Positions 7,666 through 14,397 of a DNA stretch of 14,397 nucleotides are shown here, in pieces. A model generated the notes under the pieces. It did no database searches and was not told the origin of the DNA. It saw nothing but the letters and a program-made list of their open reading frames with translations. The DNA is from Saprospiraceae bacterium UBA7328 (lineage in GTDB: Bacteria > Bacteroidota > Bacteroidia > Chitinophagales > Saprospiraceae). Numbering within the stretch: the stretch's first letter is position 1; every line of letters begins with the position of its first letter. The stretch is taken from contig DKPS01000203.1 of the NCBI GenBank assembly GCA_002471345.1, forward strand, positions 1 through 14,397, read 5' to 3'. The position numbers and the translations under genes are program-made.

Positions 7666-7677
7666 TACTTTGCGGCC
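7666..7677 (+). promoter_or_regulatory. possible short-leader promoter box before the lipoprotein gene
   Basis: TACTTTG at 7666-7672 lies five bases before the ATG at 7678 and resembles the Bacteroidota -7 box (TAnnTTTG) with one base missing. A TTTG at 7636-7639 is the only -33-like match, 26 bases away, which is longer than usual. If real, the transcript would be nearly leaderless. Confidence 0.25.
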
Positions 7678-8580
7678 ATGTTTAGAGCAATTGTCGTTTT
7701 TTCACTTTTAGCAATTATTTCATCATGTAATGAGCAAAAAACACGTCAATCAGTTGCTTCATTACCTGATAAGTCAGATTTTATTAAGATTAATTTGGAC
7801 ACGATCCATGCTGCATTTGACACAAGAGTTCAGGAGACTTCAGGGTTATTAAAAATAGATGATACCTATTGGACTAATAACGATAGTGGCGGCGAACCAA
7901 ACCTTTATCAATATGATATGGAATCAGGAGAGGTGGTACGGTCTGTATTGGTCAAAGGAGTGAAAAATATTGACTGGGAGGAAATTACTGTAGATAGTAC
8001 ACATTTTTATATTGGTGATTTTGGAAATAATTTTGGAAATAGAGACAACCTTGCTATATACAAAGGGCTTATTTCAGATTTGAAGAAAAATGACGAGGTA
8101 AATGTGGAAGAGATTAAGTTCAGCTATCCGGATCAAAATGAATTTTATAATGGCTACAATCACAATCATGATTGCGAAGCAATGGTGATATATCACGAAA
8201 AATTATTTCTCTTTTCTAAAAATTGGTTAGATAGGAGGTGTAAAATGTATACTCTTCCTACCAAGCCTGGTACATACGAAGCCAAATTAGTGTCTGAGTT
8301 TAATACTGAAGGAACTGTAACTGCCGCTGCTCTCTCTCCATCTCAAAATGAGCTCATTCTTTTAGGATATCAACCAATTCCAAAAAAGGGTTTTGACCCT
8401 TTTGTTTGGAAAATCAGCAAATGGAGTGGTGACGATTTATTATCAGGGGAGAAAAGGCGATATGATTTTTCAATTAGAAGGCAGATGGAAGGTGTCATGT
8501 ATTTGGATGATAGAACATTAGCTATCAGTGCCGAAGATGAGAATGGAAGTACCCCTTCGCTTTTCAGAATGAATTTGTAA
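7678..8580 (+). CDS. lipoprotein, predicted beta-propeller-like, function unknown
   Basis: A 300-residue protein with a short lipoprotein signal ending in AIISSC, so C17 would be the lipidated residue. The rest has no membrane segment and looks like a beta-propeller. Recurring units combine an aromatic/Gly-Asp turn with a short strand pair, for example ETSGLLKIDDTYWTNNDSGG, NIDWEEITVDSTHFYIGDFG, HDCEAMVIYHEKLFLFSKN, TAAALSPSQNELILLGY and QMEGVMYLDDRTLAISAED. The ELETSGL / NDSGG / DWE-E / GDFGNN pattern recurs in Bacteroidota proteins of unknown role, sometimes with phytase- or esterase-like names. No catalytic residues can be named. It starts 47 bases after the DUF1501 gene and may read through from it or use its own promoter. 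The function is not recognised; the lipoprotein call is firm. Confidence 0.75.
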   Translation: MFRAIVVFSLLAIISSCNEQKTRQSVASLPDKSDFIKINLDTIHAAFDTRVQETSGLLKIDDTYWTNNDSGGEPNLYQYDMESGEVVRSVLVKGVKNIDWEEITVDSTHFYIGDFGNNFGNRDNLAIYKGLISDLKKNDEVNVEEIKFSYPDQNEFYNGYNHNHDCEAMVIYHEKLFLFSKNWLDRRCKMYTLPTKPGTYEAKLVSEFNTEGTVTAAALSPSQNELILLGYQPIPKKGFDPFVWKISKWSGDDLLSGEKRRYDFSIRRQMEGVMYLDDRTLAISAEDENGSTPSLFRMNL

Positions 8581-8595
8581 TTATTATTTCTTTCT

Positions 8596-9501
8596 TTATT
8601 TATTATAGAAAGCCAGCACACTATTTACCCATTTCTCAGGACTTCCGATTTGACAGAAATGACCTACATCTTTCATAGGTGTCAGTTGAGCTAATGGACA
8701 TATTTTCTCTTTAAGATAATGAGCCATTTCTATTCTAGCCACACGATCGTCTTCGCCCCAACAAATATGAATAGGTACATCACATTTACTTAGAGCAGGT
8801 AGCCACCTTGTCTTTTCAAATCGCTTTCTATCATTTAAGTACTTAATGGTCAAATAGGTCTTTCTTTGCCCGTTCTGAAGACTATTAAGTGTCCATAAGT
8901 CTTCGATATCTTGATCTGTAAGATTATCGTTACCATGGGCACTGGTTACTTGCTGATAGAATAACTTATAGTTTACCATTCCTTTCATGTAAGGCCCCAA
9001 TCTGGATAATAGCAACTTTTGAGTTATCCGTAGGTCGGCTAAATCCAGAACCATGCTTCCATTGGTGAAGGTTATGGATTGAAGTCCTTCACTGAACCAT
9101 ATTGGTCGGAGGCTATTCACATGTCTGGCTACAATTTCTGTCGCTACACTATCTCCCATATCATGAGAAAGCATATGACCTCCTTTGATTCCAAAATATT
9201 TCCACACGGTAAATAAAACATCTGCTTGCTCAAATAGAGAATAGGTATAGTGCTCAGTAGGCTTATCACTATGGCCGTAACCCAACATATCAAAAAGAAT
9301 TATCCTATCGAACCTTGTTGTCATTGCATCTACTATCTTATGATAAGAAAAAGATGACTCAGGGAAACCGTGAATAAGTAATAAGGTTTTTTCGGGTGAA
9401 GCAGTTTGGCTCCCAATTGATTTAACAAATACTTGATGCCCAAATGGTCCATAGGGTATGTATTCGCCACTTGCTTGCCATTCTGAAATTTTATTATTCA
9501 T
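8596..9501 (-). CDS. alpha/beta hydrolase, MEST-like, with Asp nucleophile
   Basis: A 301-residue alpha/beta hydrolase. Motifs: HGFP (44-47, oxyanion region), LFDMLGYGHSDKP (69-81), the nucleophile elbow S112-H-D114-M-G with Asp in place of Ser, WGEDDRV (248-254, candidate acid) and G280-H281 as the catalytic His. An Asp nucleophile is the mark of the haloalkane dehalogenase / epoxide hydrolase branch. The combination HGFPESSFSYHK, YGHSDKP with YS-x-FEQA, LSHDMGDSVA and KRFEKTRWLPAL is closest, by eye, to vertebrate MEST/PEG1 and its bacterial relatives. Those proteins have no firmly known substrate. There is no signal peptide, so it is cytosolic. It is the second gene of a two-gene operon, 20 bases after the amidohydrolase. 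Its 3' end faces the lipoprotein gene with a 15-base gap in which no strong terminator is visible. Epoxide or ester hydrolysis is likely; true haloalkane dehalogenase would need halide-binding residues that are not obvious. Confidence 0.85.
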   Translation of the reverse strand: MNNKISEWQASGEYIPYGPFGHQVFVKSIGSQTASPEKTLLLIHGFPESSFSYHKIVDAMTTRFDRIILFDMLGYGHSDKPTEHYTYSLFEQADVLFTVWKYFGIKGGHMLSHDMGDSVATEIVARHVNSLRPIWFSEGLQSITFTNGSMVLDLADLRITQKLLLSRLGPYMKGMVNYKLFYQQVTSAHGNDNLTDQDIEDLWTLNSLQNGQRKTYLTIKYLNDRKRFEKTRWLPALSKCDVPIHICWGEDDRVARIEMAHYLKEKICPLAQLTPMKDVGHFCQIGSPEKWVNSVLAFYNK

Positions 9502-9521
9502 CTTTATTGTATTTGGTCATG

Positions 9522-10865
9522 TTATGGGCGATTAATCCCTTTGACCACATTTCCATGTTTCATAACAAACTGAACATCACTTAGCTTGGAAACCCAGCGC
9601 AGTACATCTCCTTTTACCGCAATTATATCTGCATATTTTCCTTCACTTATAGTTCCGTAAGTATCATCAACACCCATCATTTTTGCTGGCCAATAAGTTG
9701 CTGCCTTTATAGCATACATCGGATCAATGTTAAATTCATTAACCCATACATCAATCTCGTTCCAGGTAGATTGGCAATGAAATTTCATTGGAATTCCACT
9801 GTCTGTCCCAATCAACAACACGACTCCAGCATCTATGAGTTGTTTAACTTTTCGTTCTATAGTTGGTTTTCTACTAGGTGTAAGCTGAAAATAAGGCAAC
9901 CTGCCCGGATGAACAATAGATTGCTCTATGTCATCAACTATTCTCTGAGGTAACCCTAAATGCCAACAATCATTATCTAGTTTTTCAGGATTATCTCTTA
10001 CGTATTCATAGTTGTATAGGCCTTCTACTGTTGGAGTCCAATAGAGTGGTCCTAAATTCATTTGGGCAGTTCTTTCTTTGATCATTTCTATTACATCAGC
10101 AGGATATTCTGGAGCAGATGATAGACCTGTATGTTCAAAATTATCAACATTCGCTTTTAGTCCCCTTCGTATTTCTTCAGGTCTATGTGAATGGGCGATA
10201 ACTGGAAGGTCATGTTTATGGGCTTCATCAACAACCGCAGAGACCTCTTCCATTGTCATTTGATCTTGATCAACTAGCTTAATACAGTCTACACCTGCTT
10301 CTACTAATTTTCTAACTTTTTGCCGCCCATCCTGTGCTCCTTTTACTCCCCATCTGAAAGCCTCAGTACCGGGATATGGCTTATGTTGTATGAATGGGCC
10401 GGACATATACATAGTTGGTCCCGGGATAATGCCTTTATTTATTCTATTTCTAACATTTATACTTGCTTCTAGTGGAGCTCCAAGGTCTCTAGCACTGGTT
10501 ATTCCAGCCATGAGTAACTGATGGGCTGAGGAGGGCATTATTATACTTTCTAAGTCGTCAATATATGCCGTGTCCCAATGTGCATAATCTGAATGTCCAT
10601 TAATCATAAGATGGACGTGCATATCCCATAGGCCGGGAAGCACACTTTTACCTTCTGTAGAAATTATCTCTGCATCACTAGGTATTTCGACATTTCCTTG
10701 ATGACCTACTTTTATTATTTGATCTCCTTTTATGAGAATTACACTATTTTGGATAGGAGTGCCTCCAAACCCATCAATCAAGGTGCCGCCTACTAGTGCT
10801 TTTAGTTGTGCAGAACTAAAAAGTGGAAATAGAAGAACGGAAAAGACAATTATAATTTTTTTCAT
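9522..10865 (-). CDS. exported metal-dependent amidohydrolase (imidazolonepropionase/prolidase-like)
   Basis: A 447-residue protein from the ATG at 10865; an in-frame TTG at 10871 is a less likely start. The first 20 residues form a Sec signal peptide (KK, a hydrophobic core, then FSSAQ), so it acts in the periplasm. The amidohydrolase metal site is complete: H83 and H85 in GLWDMHVHL, K196 in CIKLVD (the position of the carboxylated Lys), H225 in VIAHSH, H245 in EHTG and D355 in GTDSGIP. The C-terminal beta part (GTISEGKYADIIAV) is also typical. The order of motifs fits the Met-dependent hydrolase group that includes organophosphate acid anhydrolases, Xaa-Pro and Xaa-Arg dipeptidases and imidazolonepropionase-like proteins. 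A dipeptide or cyclic amide substrate is likely but cannot be chosen. It is first in an operon with the downstream alpha/beta hydrolase and divergent from the dimethylargininase-like gene. Confidence 0.9.
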   Translation of the reverse strand: MKKIIIVFSVLLFPLFSSAQLKALVGGTLIDGFGGTPIQNSVILIKGDQIIKVGHQGNVEIPSDAEIISTEGKSVLPGLWDMHVHLMINGHSDYAHWDTAYIDDLESIIMPSSAHQLLMAGITSARDLGAPLEASINVRNRINKGIIPGPTMYMSGPFIQHKPYPGTEAFRWGVKGAQDGRQKVRKLVEAGVDCIKLVDQDQMTMEEVSAVVDEAHKHDLPVIAHSHRPEEIRRGLKANVDNFEHTGLSSAPEYPADVIEMIKERTAQMNLGPLYWTPTVEGLYNYEYVRDNPEKLDNDCWHLGLPQRIVDDIEQSIVHPGRLPYFQLTPSRKPTIERKVKQLIDAGVVLLIGTDSGIPMKFHCQSTWNEIDVWVNEFNIDPMYAIKAATYWPAKMMGVDDTYGTISEGKYADIIAVKGDVLRWVSKLSDVQFVMKHGNVVKGINRP

Positions 10866-10906
10866 CTGCAATTACTTTAACTACTATATGCCAATATACT
10901 TCATTG

Positions 10907-10921
10907 GACTTACTCGAAGTC
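10907..10921. repeat. short palindrome between divergent genes (candidate operator)
   Basis: GACTT (10907-10911), spacer ACTCG, AAGTC (10917-10921): a perfect five-base inverted repeat with a five-base spacer. It lies just upstream of the -33 box of the + strand promoter at 10926 and 42 bases before the start codon of the amidohydrolase, so a bound repressor or activator could affect both directions. Its short arms make chance a real alternative. Confidence 0.3.
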
Positions 10922-10925
10922 GTAT

Positions 10926-10956
10926 TTTGCGATTCCTTTAAGCAGAAATATCTTTT
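10926..10956 (+). promoter_or_regulatory. Bacteroidota-type promoter for the dimethylargininase-like operon
   Basis: TTTG at 10926-10929, exactly 19 bases, then TATCTTTT at 10949-10956. This matches TTTG-N19-TAnnTTTG at every fixed base except the last. The downstream ATG is at 10978, giving a leader of about 15 bases. This is the best promoter match in the window and fits a Bacteroidota host. Confidence 0.65.
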
Positions 10957-10977
10957 AACATAGAATTATCTTGAATT

Positions 10978-11853
10978 ATGCTGACAAGTCATTCAGAATA
11001 TGGCACTTTGAAAAAAGTCTTTATAAAAAGAGCATCAGCTGCTTTTAAATCTCAAGATGAAATTGACTCCCAATGGAATAAGTTGAATTATTTATCCAGT
11101 CCAAATTATGAAAGGGCACTTTTTGAATATAAAGGATTTGAAAAATTAATAGAACAAAGTGTTAGTGAAGTTGCTTATTTTAATCCCAATGCGGAAGTGT
11201 CAATTGATTCGCTATACTGTCGTGATGCGTCTATAATGACTGATCATGGGGTTATTTTGTGTAGTATGGGTAAAGAGGAAAGGATTTCTGAACCTAAAGC
11301 ATGCAAAGAAGACTACGAATTAAAAGGAATTAAAATTCTAGGAGAGATTTCTGGTGATGGGAAGGTAGAAGGTGGAGATGTGGCATGGCTAGATGAAAAG
11401 ACTTTAGCTGTAGCTCATGGATATAGAACGAATGATGAGGGGTATGCTCAACTTTGTGCATTGTTGAATCCAAATGGAATTGAAGTGATTCAAGTAGACT
11501 TGCCTCACTTTAAAGGGCAAAATGATGTTTTTCATTTGATGTCTATATTCAGTCCAGTTGATAAGAATAAGGCTGTAGTATATTCACCACTTATGCCAGT
11601 GAGGTTTAGAGAAGAGTTATTATCCCGAGACTATGATTTGATAGAAGTGCCAGAAAATGAGTTTGAGTCTATGGGGTGTAATGTTTTGGCGGTGTCACCC
11701 AGCAATTGCCTTCTGGTAAAAGGGAACAATATTACTGCCACTAGGTTGAAATCTGCTGGATGTACAGTTTCCGAATATGAAGGACAAGAGATAAGTGTTA
11801 AAGGAGGAGGAGGACCAACATGTCTCACTCGACCAATATTAAGAGAAATCTAA
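10978..11853 (+). CDS. dimethylarginine dimethylaminohydrolase-like (amidinotransferase-fold) enzyme
   Basis: A 291-residue protein of the guanidino-group-modifying (pentein) superfamily. Family motifs in order: SEYGTLKKVFIKR at the N-terminus (compare the usual E-x-G-x-L-K-x-V), D77-SLYCRDAS with R82 and D83, E131-GGD134, H186 in NDVFHLMS, and a C-terminal GGGGPTCLTRPI with C282 as the catalytic Cys nine residues from the end. Cys, His and acidic residues form the covalent thiouronium mechanism of the family. Members hydrolyse N-methylated arginines to citrulline and methylamines or act on arginine. Length is slightly above bacterial DDAH (about 255) and well below arginine deiminase (about 400), so a DDAH-like hydrolase is favoured. 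There is no signal peptide, so it is cytosolic. First gene of an operon with the oxidoreductase 13 bases downstream, behind a good promoter. Exact guanidine substrate unknown. Confidence 0.85.
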   Translation: MLTSHSEYGTLKKVFIKRASAAFKSQDEIDSQWNKLNYLSSPNYERALFEYKGFEKLIEQSVSEVAYFNPNAEVSIDSLYCRDASIMTDHGVILCSMGKEERISEPKACKEDYELKGIKILGEISGDGKVEGGDVAWLDEKTLAVAHGYRTNDEGYAQLCALLNPNGIEVIQVDLPHFKGQNDVFHLMSIFSPVDKNKAVVYSPLMPVRFREELLSRDYDLIEVPENEFESMGCNVLAVSPSNCLLVKGNNITATRLKSAGCTVSEYEGQEISVKGGGGPTCLTRPILREI

Positions 11854-11866
11854 AAATGATAAAATA

Positions 11867-13084
11867 ATGGCTATAAAAAGGGAATTTGACGTCGTGATTT
11901 GGGGAGCCACTGGGTTCACAGGAAGATTGGTCGCGGAATACTATCAGAAACGATACCCAGGAGGTAAAGACCTGAAATGGGCTATGGCTGGGAGAAATGC
12001 TGAAAAAATTATAGAAGTACAGGAAAAAACTGGCACTTATGATGTTCCTTACATCGTAGCAAATTCCAACAATAAAGCATCATTGGATGAAATGACTAAG
12101 AGGACAAAAGTCATTTGCACAACTGTTGGGCCTTATGCTAAATATGGGTCGGATTTAGTGGCATCTTGTGTCGAAAATGGAACACATTATTGTGACTTAG
12201 CCGGAGAGGTGCAATGGATAAGAAAGATGATAGATCTGCATCACGATGAAGCTGAAAAGAACAAAGTTAAAATTACTCATTGTTGTGGCTTTGATTCCGT
12301 GCCCTCAGATTTAGGAGTCTTCTTTTTTCAAAATGAAATAAAAAACAAGACCGGTTCTTTTGCTAAAGAGATAAAGTTTTTTGTAAAAGCGATGAGTGGT
12401 ACATTTAGTGGAGGAACGTTGGCAAGTTTACAAAATGTTATGGCTGAGGCGGCTGAAGACAAATCAATTTTCAAAGTATTGCTGAATCCATATGGACTTA
12501 ATCCAGAAGGTGAAAGGTCAGGACCTGATAAAAAAGATTTGATAAAACCGAAAAAGGATAAAGATGTATGTGCTTGGGTCGGTCCTTTTGTGATGGCTGC
12601 TATCAATACCAAAGTAGTGAGACGAAGTAATGCTTTGGCTAATTATCCTTATGGCAAAGACTTTTTATACAGTGAAACTATGTTGACAGGAAAAGGCATA
12701 AAGGGAAGAATGGGAGCAACATCTCTAATGATGACCATGGGAATAGCCTCGGCTATGAAACCAGGAAGTATATTAAAGAAAATAGGTGATCGATTTCTTC
12801 CTCAACCTGGAGAAGGCCCTTCTAAAGAACAAAGAGAGAATGGATTTTTCAACATCCTTCTTTTAGGGAAAATGGAAGATGGAACAATTTATAAGGCTAA
12901 GGTCACAGGAGACAAGGATCCTGGATATGGCTCAACGAGTAAGATGTTAGGAGAAGCAGCAGTGTCATTAGCAAAAGATGATTTACCTGAGACCTATGGT
13001 TGCCTAACCCCAACTGTAGCCATGGGCGACAAATTCTTAGAAAGACTTAAAAGTAAGGCTGGCCTTACTTTTGAGATGACCTGA
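11867..13084 (+). CDS. saccharopine dehydrogenase-like / trans-acting enoyl reductase-family oxidoreductase
   Basis: A 405-residue NAD(P)-dependent oxidoreductase. It starts with a Rossmann fingerprint, G13-A-T-G16-F-T-G19, after a beta strand (FDVVIW), followed by WAMAGRNAEKI. CTTVGPYAKYG, then NGTHYCDLAGE and HCCGFDSVPSDLG, identify the group that includes human SCCPDH and the mycobacterial trans-acting enoyl reductases used in phthiocerol lipid synthesis. It lacks the lysine-pathway partner domains of true saccharopine dehydrogenase, so a role in lysine breakdown is unlikely. No signal peptide; a hydrophobic stretch near residues 285-300 (MMTMGIASAM) may associate with membrane or lipid. 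Second in an operon with the dimethylargininase-like gene, a pairing for which I know no pathway. Its 3' end carries a strong hairpin within coding sequence. The family is confident, the substrate unknown; an enoyl or lipid-linked substrate is a guess. Confidence 0.88.
   Translation: MAIKREFDVVIWGATGFTGRLVAEYYQKRYPGGKDLKWAMAGRNAEKIIEVQEKTGTYDVPYIVANSNNKASLDEMTKRTKVICTTVGPYAKYGSDLVASCVENGTHYCDLAGEVQWIRKMIDLHHDEAEKNKVKITHCCGFDSVPSDLGVFFFQNEIKNKTGSFAKEIKFFVKAMSGTFSGGTLASLQNVMAEAAEDKSIFKVLLNPYGLNPEGERSGPDKKDLIKPKKDKDVCAWVGPFVMAAINTKVVRRSNALANYPYGKDFLYSETMLTGKGIKGRMGATSLMMTMGIASAMKPGSILKKIGDRFLPQPGEGPSKEQRENGFFNILLLGKMEDGTIYKAKVTGDKDPGYGSTSKMLGEAAVSLAKDDLPETYGCLTPTVAMGDKFLERLKSKAGLTFEMT
13049..13072. 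terminator. bidirectional intrinsic terminator embedded in the last codons
   Basis: A perfect inverted repeat: AAAAGTAAGGC at 13049-13059, a two-base centre TG, and GCCTTACTTTT at 13062-13072. In practice this is a ten-pair stem with a four-base loop. Each arm carries A and T runs, so both strands show a hairpin ending in a short T run. It lies 9 bases before the stop codon of the + strand oxidoreductase, inside coding sequence, and 20 bases past the stop of the - strand gene. It sits exactly where two convergent transcripts meet (8-base gap), which supports a shared terminator. Confidence 0.65.
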
Positions 13085-13092
13085 TTATAAGT

Positions 13093-14397
13093 CTAGTTGA
13101 CACTTCTAGCTGTATTATAGGTCCCTGTTCCTCTTATCACTGATCCAGAGTCAGTTCGGGCTACCACATTTACTCTAAATGTGCTAACGTCATCAGTTGC
13201 TTTAAAAGTCAATGGAGAATTTATTCCTTTTCCTCCACTAATTTGTGGGTTCCAGAATACTAATGGTCTCAACTGAGGCATATCAAGTGATAGACTTTTC
13301 ATCTCATCAAATGAGAGTTGTTGCTGAACGCCATTTATTAATTTTATATTCTTTTGATCTTCGACTGGAACAGTGAAGTTGGGATTTTTGGTATGGATTA
13401 CACCAATACCGTAATTTCTAAAATTCCCTACTATTTCTGCCAAAGACTTCCGCTGTACATATAGGTCTACTTTTTCAATTTCTTCAAATGGTATTTTATA
13501 AACAAATGAAGCGTCCTTTGTCAATTTCCCATTCACTATGAATAAAGGATCGAAAATGAAGTTCGATGTTGCACCTAATTGATTGAATCTTTTAAAGCCC
13601 TCAGAATCGTACATAGAAGCCTCGACATTTTCACCATCTATTTCAAACTTTAGAGGAGCACTTATAATCTCATTAAAAAATTCCCCTAGATTTTTAAACT
13701 GTACATATTCTGTGAAATCATAGGACATATCCGGTTTCACATTTTCCTTCTTCGTCTTGATTTGTTCTTCTTCAAATTCGTATTCCAATACAGAATAGAA
13801 TTGATGGATTTTTTTTCTTGTAATGCTGTTTTCTATGTAGTTCTTAACCTGATCATTTATTACTACCGGGTCATTGTTTGAAATAGAAATGTTAGAAGTT
13901 AAATTGATGTCCAAATTATCCGCTTCATTCGAAACATATCCTGCGAATTGATAAGCTCTTGCTCCCTCAATATCGGGAATGGTAACTGTGAATTTACCAT
14001 TATCATCGGTTCTAGCTAGATGCATTTGATTAATAGCACCGTCATACATCCCTAATTGATTCATTCTTTTTCCGTTACCGCTCTCGTCCTTAGCTTCTCC
14101 CTGTATATAAAGACCTTTTTCGAAGGAAGCAGAGGCTAGATTATTGATTTGAGGAGTTCTAGTCTGCGTGTACAGATTGTTAAATTCAATGCCTACTAAA
14201 CCTTCATCAACAACAGATATAGAGTAATCCACTATATTTTGTTGGCTAGTCAAACCTAATCTTACAACTTCCCCAGGAGCATACTCATTCTTATCAAATC
14301 TCAAATTGATTTGATTGGTATTATTTGTGCCGCTTGGGCCAACAGTAGCTCCATTTTTTTCGACTTTTTCTAAATCATTATATATTGGAACTGAAAA
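13093..14397 (-). CDS. MG2 / TonB-plug-like domain surface protein, C-terminal part (N-terminus outside window)
   Basis: The frame is open to the right edge (434 codons seen plus the stop), so the N-terminus is missing; the TTG at 14304 is an internal Leu. Seen from the N-terminal side: a Ser/Thr/Asn-rich linker (about 14310-14355), then an MG2-like segment LRFDKNEYAPGEVVRL, typical of alpha-2-macroglobulin-like domains. Further on, ARTDDNGKFTVTIPD is a carboxypeptidase-regulatory/MG-like turn. A plug-like domain follows (DPLFIVNGKLT ... IPFEEIEKVDLYVQ ... GNFRNYGIGVIHTKNP), resembling the SusC plug pattern of D-PLYVVDG, IESIEVLK and GANGVILITTK. The end has a final beta domain with LRPLVFWNPQI. 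There is no beta-barrel, so it is not a transporter. Similar proteins in Bacteroidota are large lipoproteins or periplasmic proteins of unknown role, possibly handling peptides or polymers at the outer membrane. Confidence 0.7.
   Translation of the reverse strand, partial: FSVPIYNDLEKVEKNGATVGPSGTNNTNQINLRFDKNEYAPGEVVRLGLTSQQNIVDYSISVVDEGLVGIEFNNLYTQTRTPQINNLASASFEKGLYIQGEAKDESGNGKRMNQLGMYDGAINQMHLARTDDNGKFTVTIPDIEGARAYQFAGYVSNEADNLDINLTSNISISNNDPVVINDQVKNYIENSITRKKIHQFYSVLEYEFEEEQIKTKKENVKPDMSYDFTEYVQFKNLGEFFNEIISAPLKFEIDGENVEASMYDSEGFKRFNQLGATSNFIFDPLFIVNGKLTKDASFVYKIPFEEIEKVDLYVQRKSLAEIVGNFRNYGIGVIHTKNPNFTVPVEDQKNIKLINGVQQQLSFDEMKSLSLDMPQLRPLVFWNPQISGGKGINSPLTFKATDDVSTFRVNVVARTDSGSVIRGTGTYNTARSVN

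Noticed and set aside
8581..8595. Terminator between the convergent lipoprotein and hydrolase genes
   Set aside because: Only a weak six-pair AT-rich stem (CTTTCT/AGAAAG) with a long loop spans this area.
8596..9501. True haloalkane dehalogenase forming a dehalogenation cluster with the RdhA-like gene
   Set aside because: An Asp nucleophile alone is shared with epoxide hydrolases and MEST-like proteins, halide-binding Trp/Asn residues are not evident, and the two genes are about 7 kb apart on opposite strands.
10866..10871. TTG start for the amidohydrolase
   Set aside because: The ATG at 10865 begins a textbook signal peptide; the extra two residues are not needed.
14302..14304. Start codon of the MG2/plug-like gene
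   Set aside because: It is a TTG inside a frame that stays open to the window edge and codes for a plausible Ser/Thr/Asn-rich linker upstream.

Overview
The window looks like a piece of a Bacteroidota chromosome, probably from the marine Cytophagales-type lineages. The DNA is AT-rich. Genes start without clear Shine-Dalgarno sequences. Promoter-like sites of the TTTG / TAnnTTTG type, characteristic of this phylum, precede several genes. The families present (LytTR regulator with a membrane domain, lipoproteins, MG2/plug-type surface protein) also fit. No RNA gene, insertion sequence, CRISPR array or phage gene was seen, and no stretch over 300 bases lacks a gene.

Layout, left to right. (1) Bases 1-1528, + strand: the end of an acetyl-esterase-like alpha/beta hydrolase, then, 9 bases later, a cytosolic reductive-dehalogenase-like protein with a corrinoid-type catalytic domain and two 4Fe-4S sites. 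(2) 1518-2803: a membrane-anchored LytTR regulator (- strand) divergent from a very small ExbB/MotA-type membrane protein (+ strand), with short repeats between them that could be regulator sites. (3) 2919-7630, + strand: a pair widespread in Planctomycetes and Verrucomicrobia, a large c-type-cytochrome lipoprotein (PSCyt1-DUF1549-LamG-DUF1553) followed 2 bases later by a Tat-exported DUF1501 protein. (4) 7678-8580, +: a beta-propeller-like lipoprotein. (5) 10865-8596, - strand operon: an exported amidohydrolase and a MEST-like alpha/beta hydrolase with an Asp nucleophile. (6) 10978-13084, + strand operon: a dimethylarginine-dimethylaminohydrolase-like enzyme and a saccharopine-dehydrogenase/trans-enoyl-reductase-like oxidoreductase. 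It ends in a strong hairpin inside the last codons, facing (7) the C-terminal part of a large MG2/TonB-plug-like surface protein on the - strand, cut by the window end.

The region reads as accessory catabolic and envelope functions rather than core metabolism. The points most worth following are the reductive dehalogenase homologue, whose candidate catalytic Tyr, Asn and Arg have the same spacing as in PceA but which has no Tat signal and no membrane anchor gene; the LytTR/mini-ExbB pair; and the cytochrome/DUF1501 export pair. No single complete new system can be proven from sequence alone.
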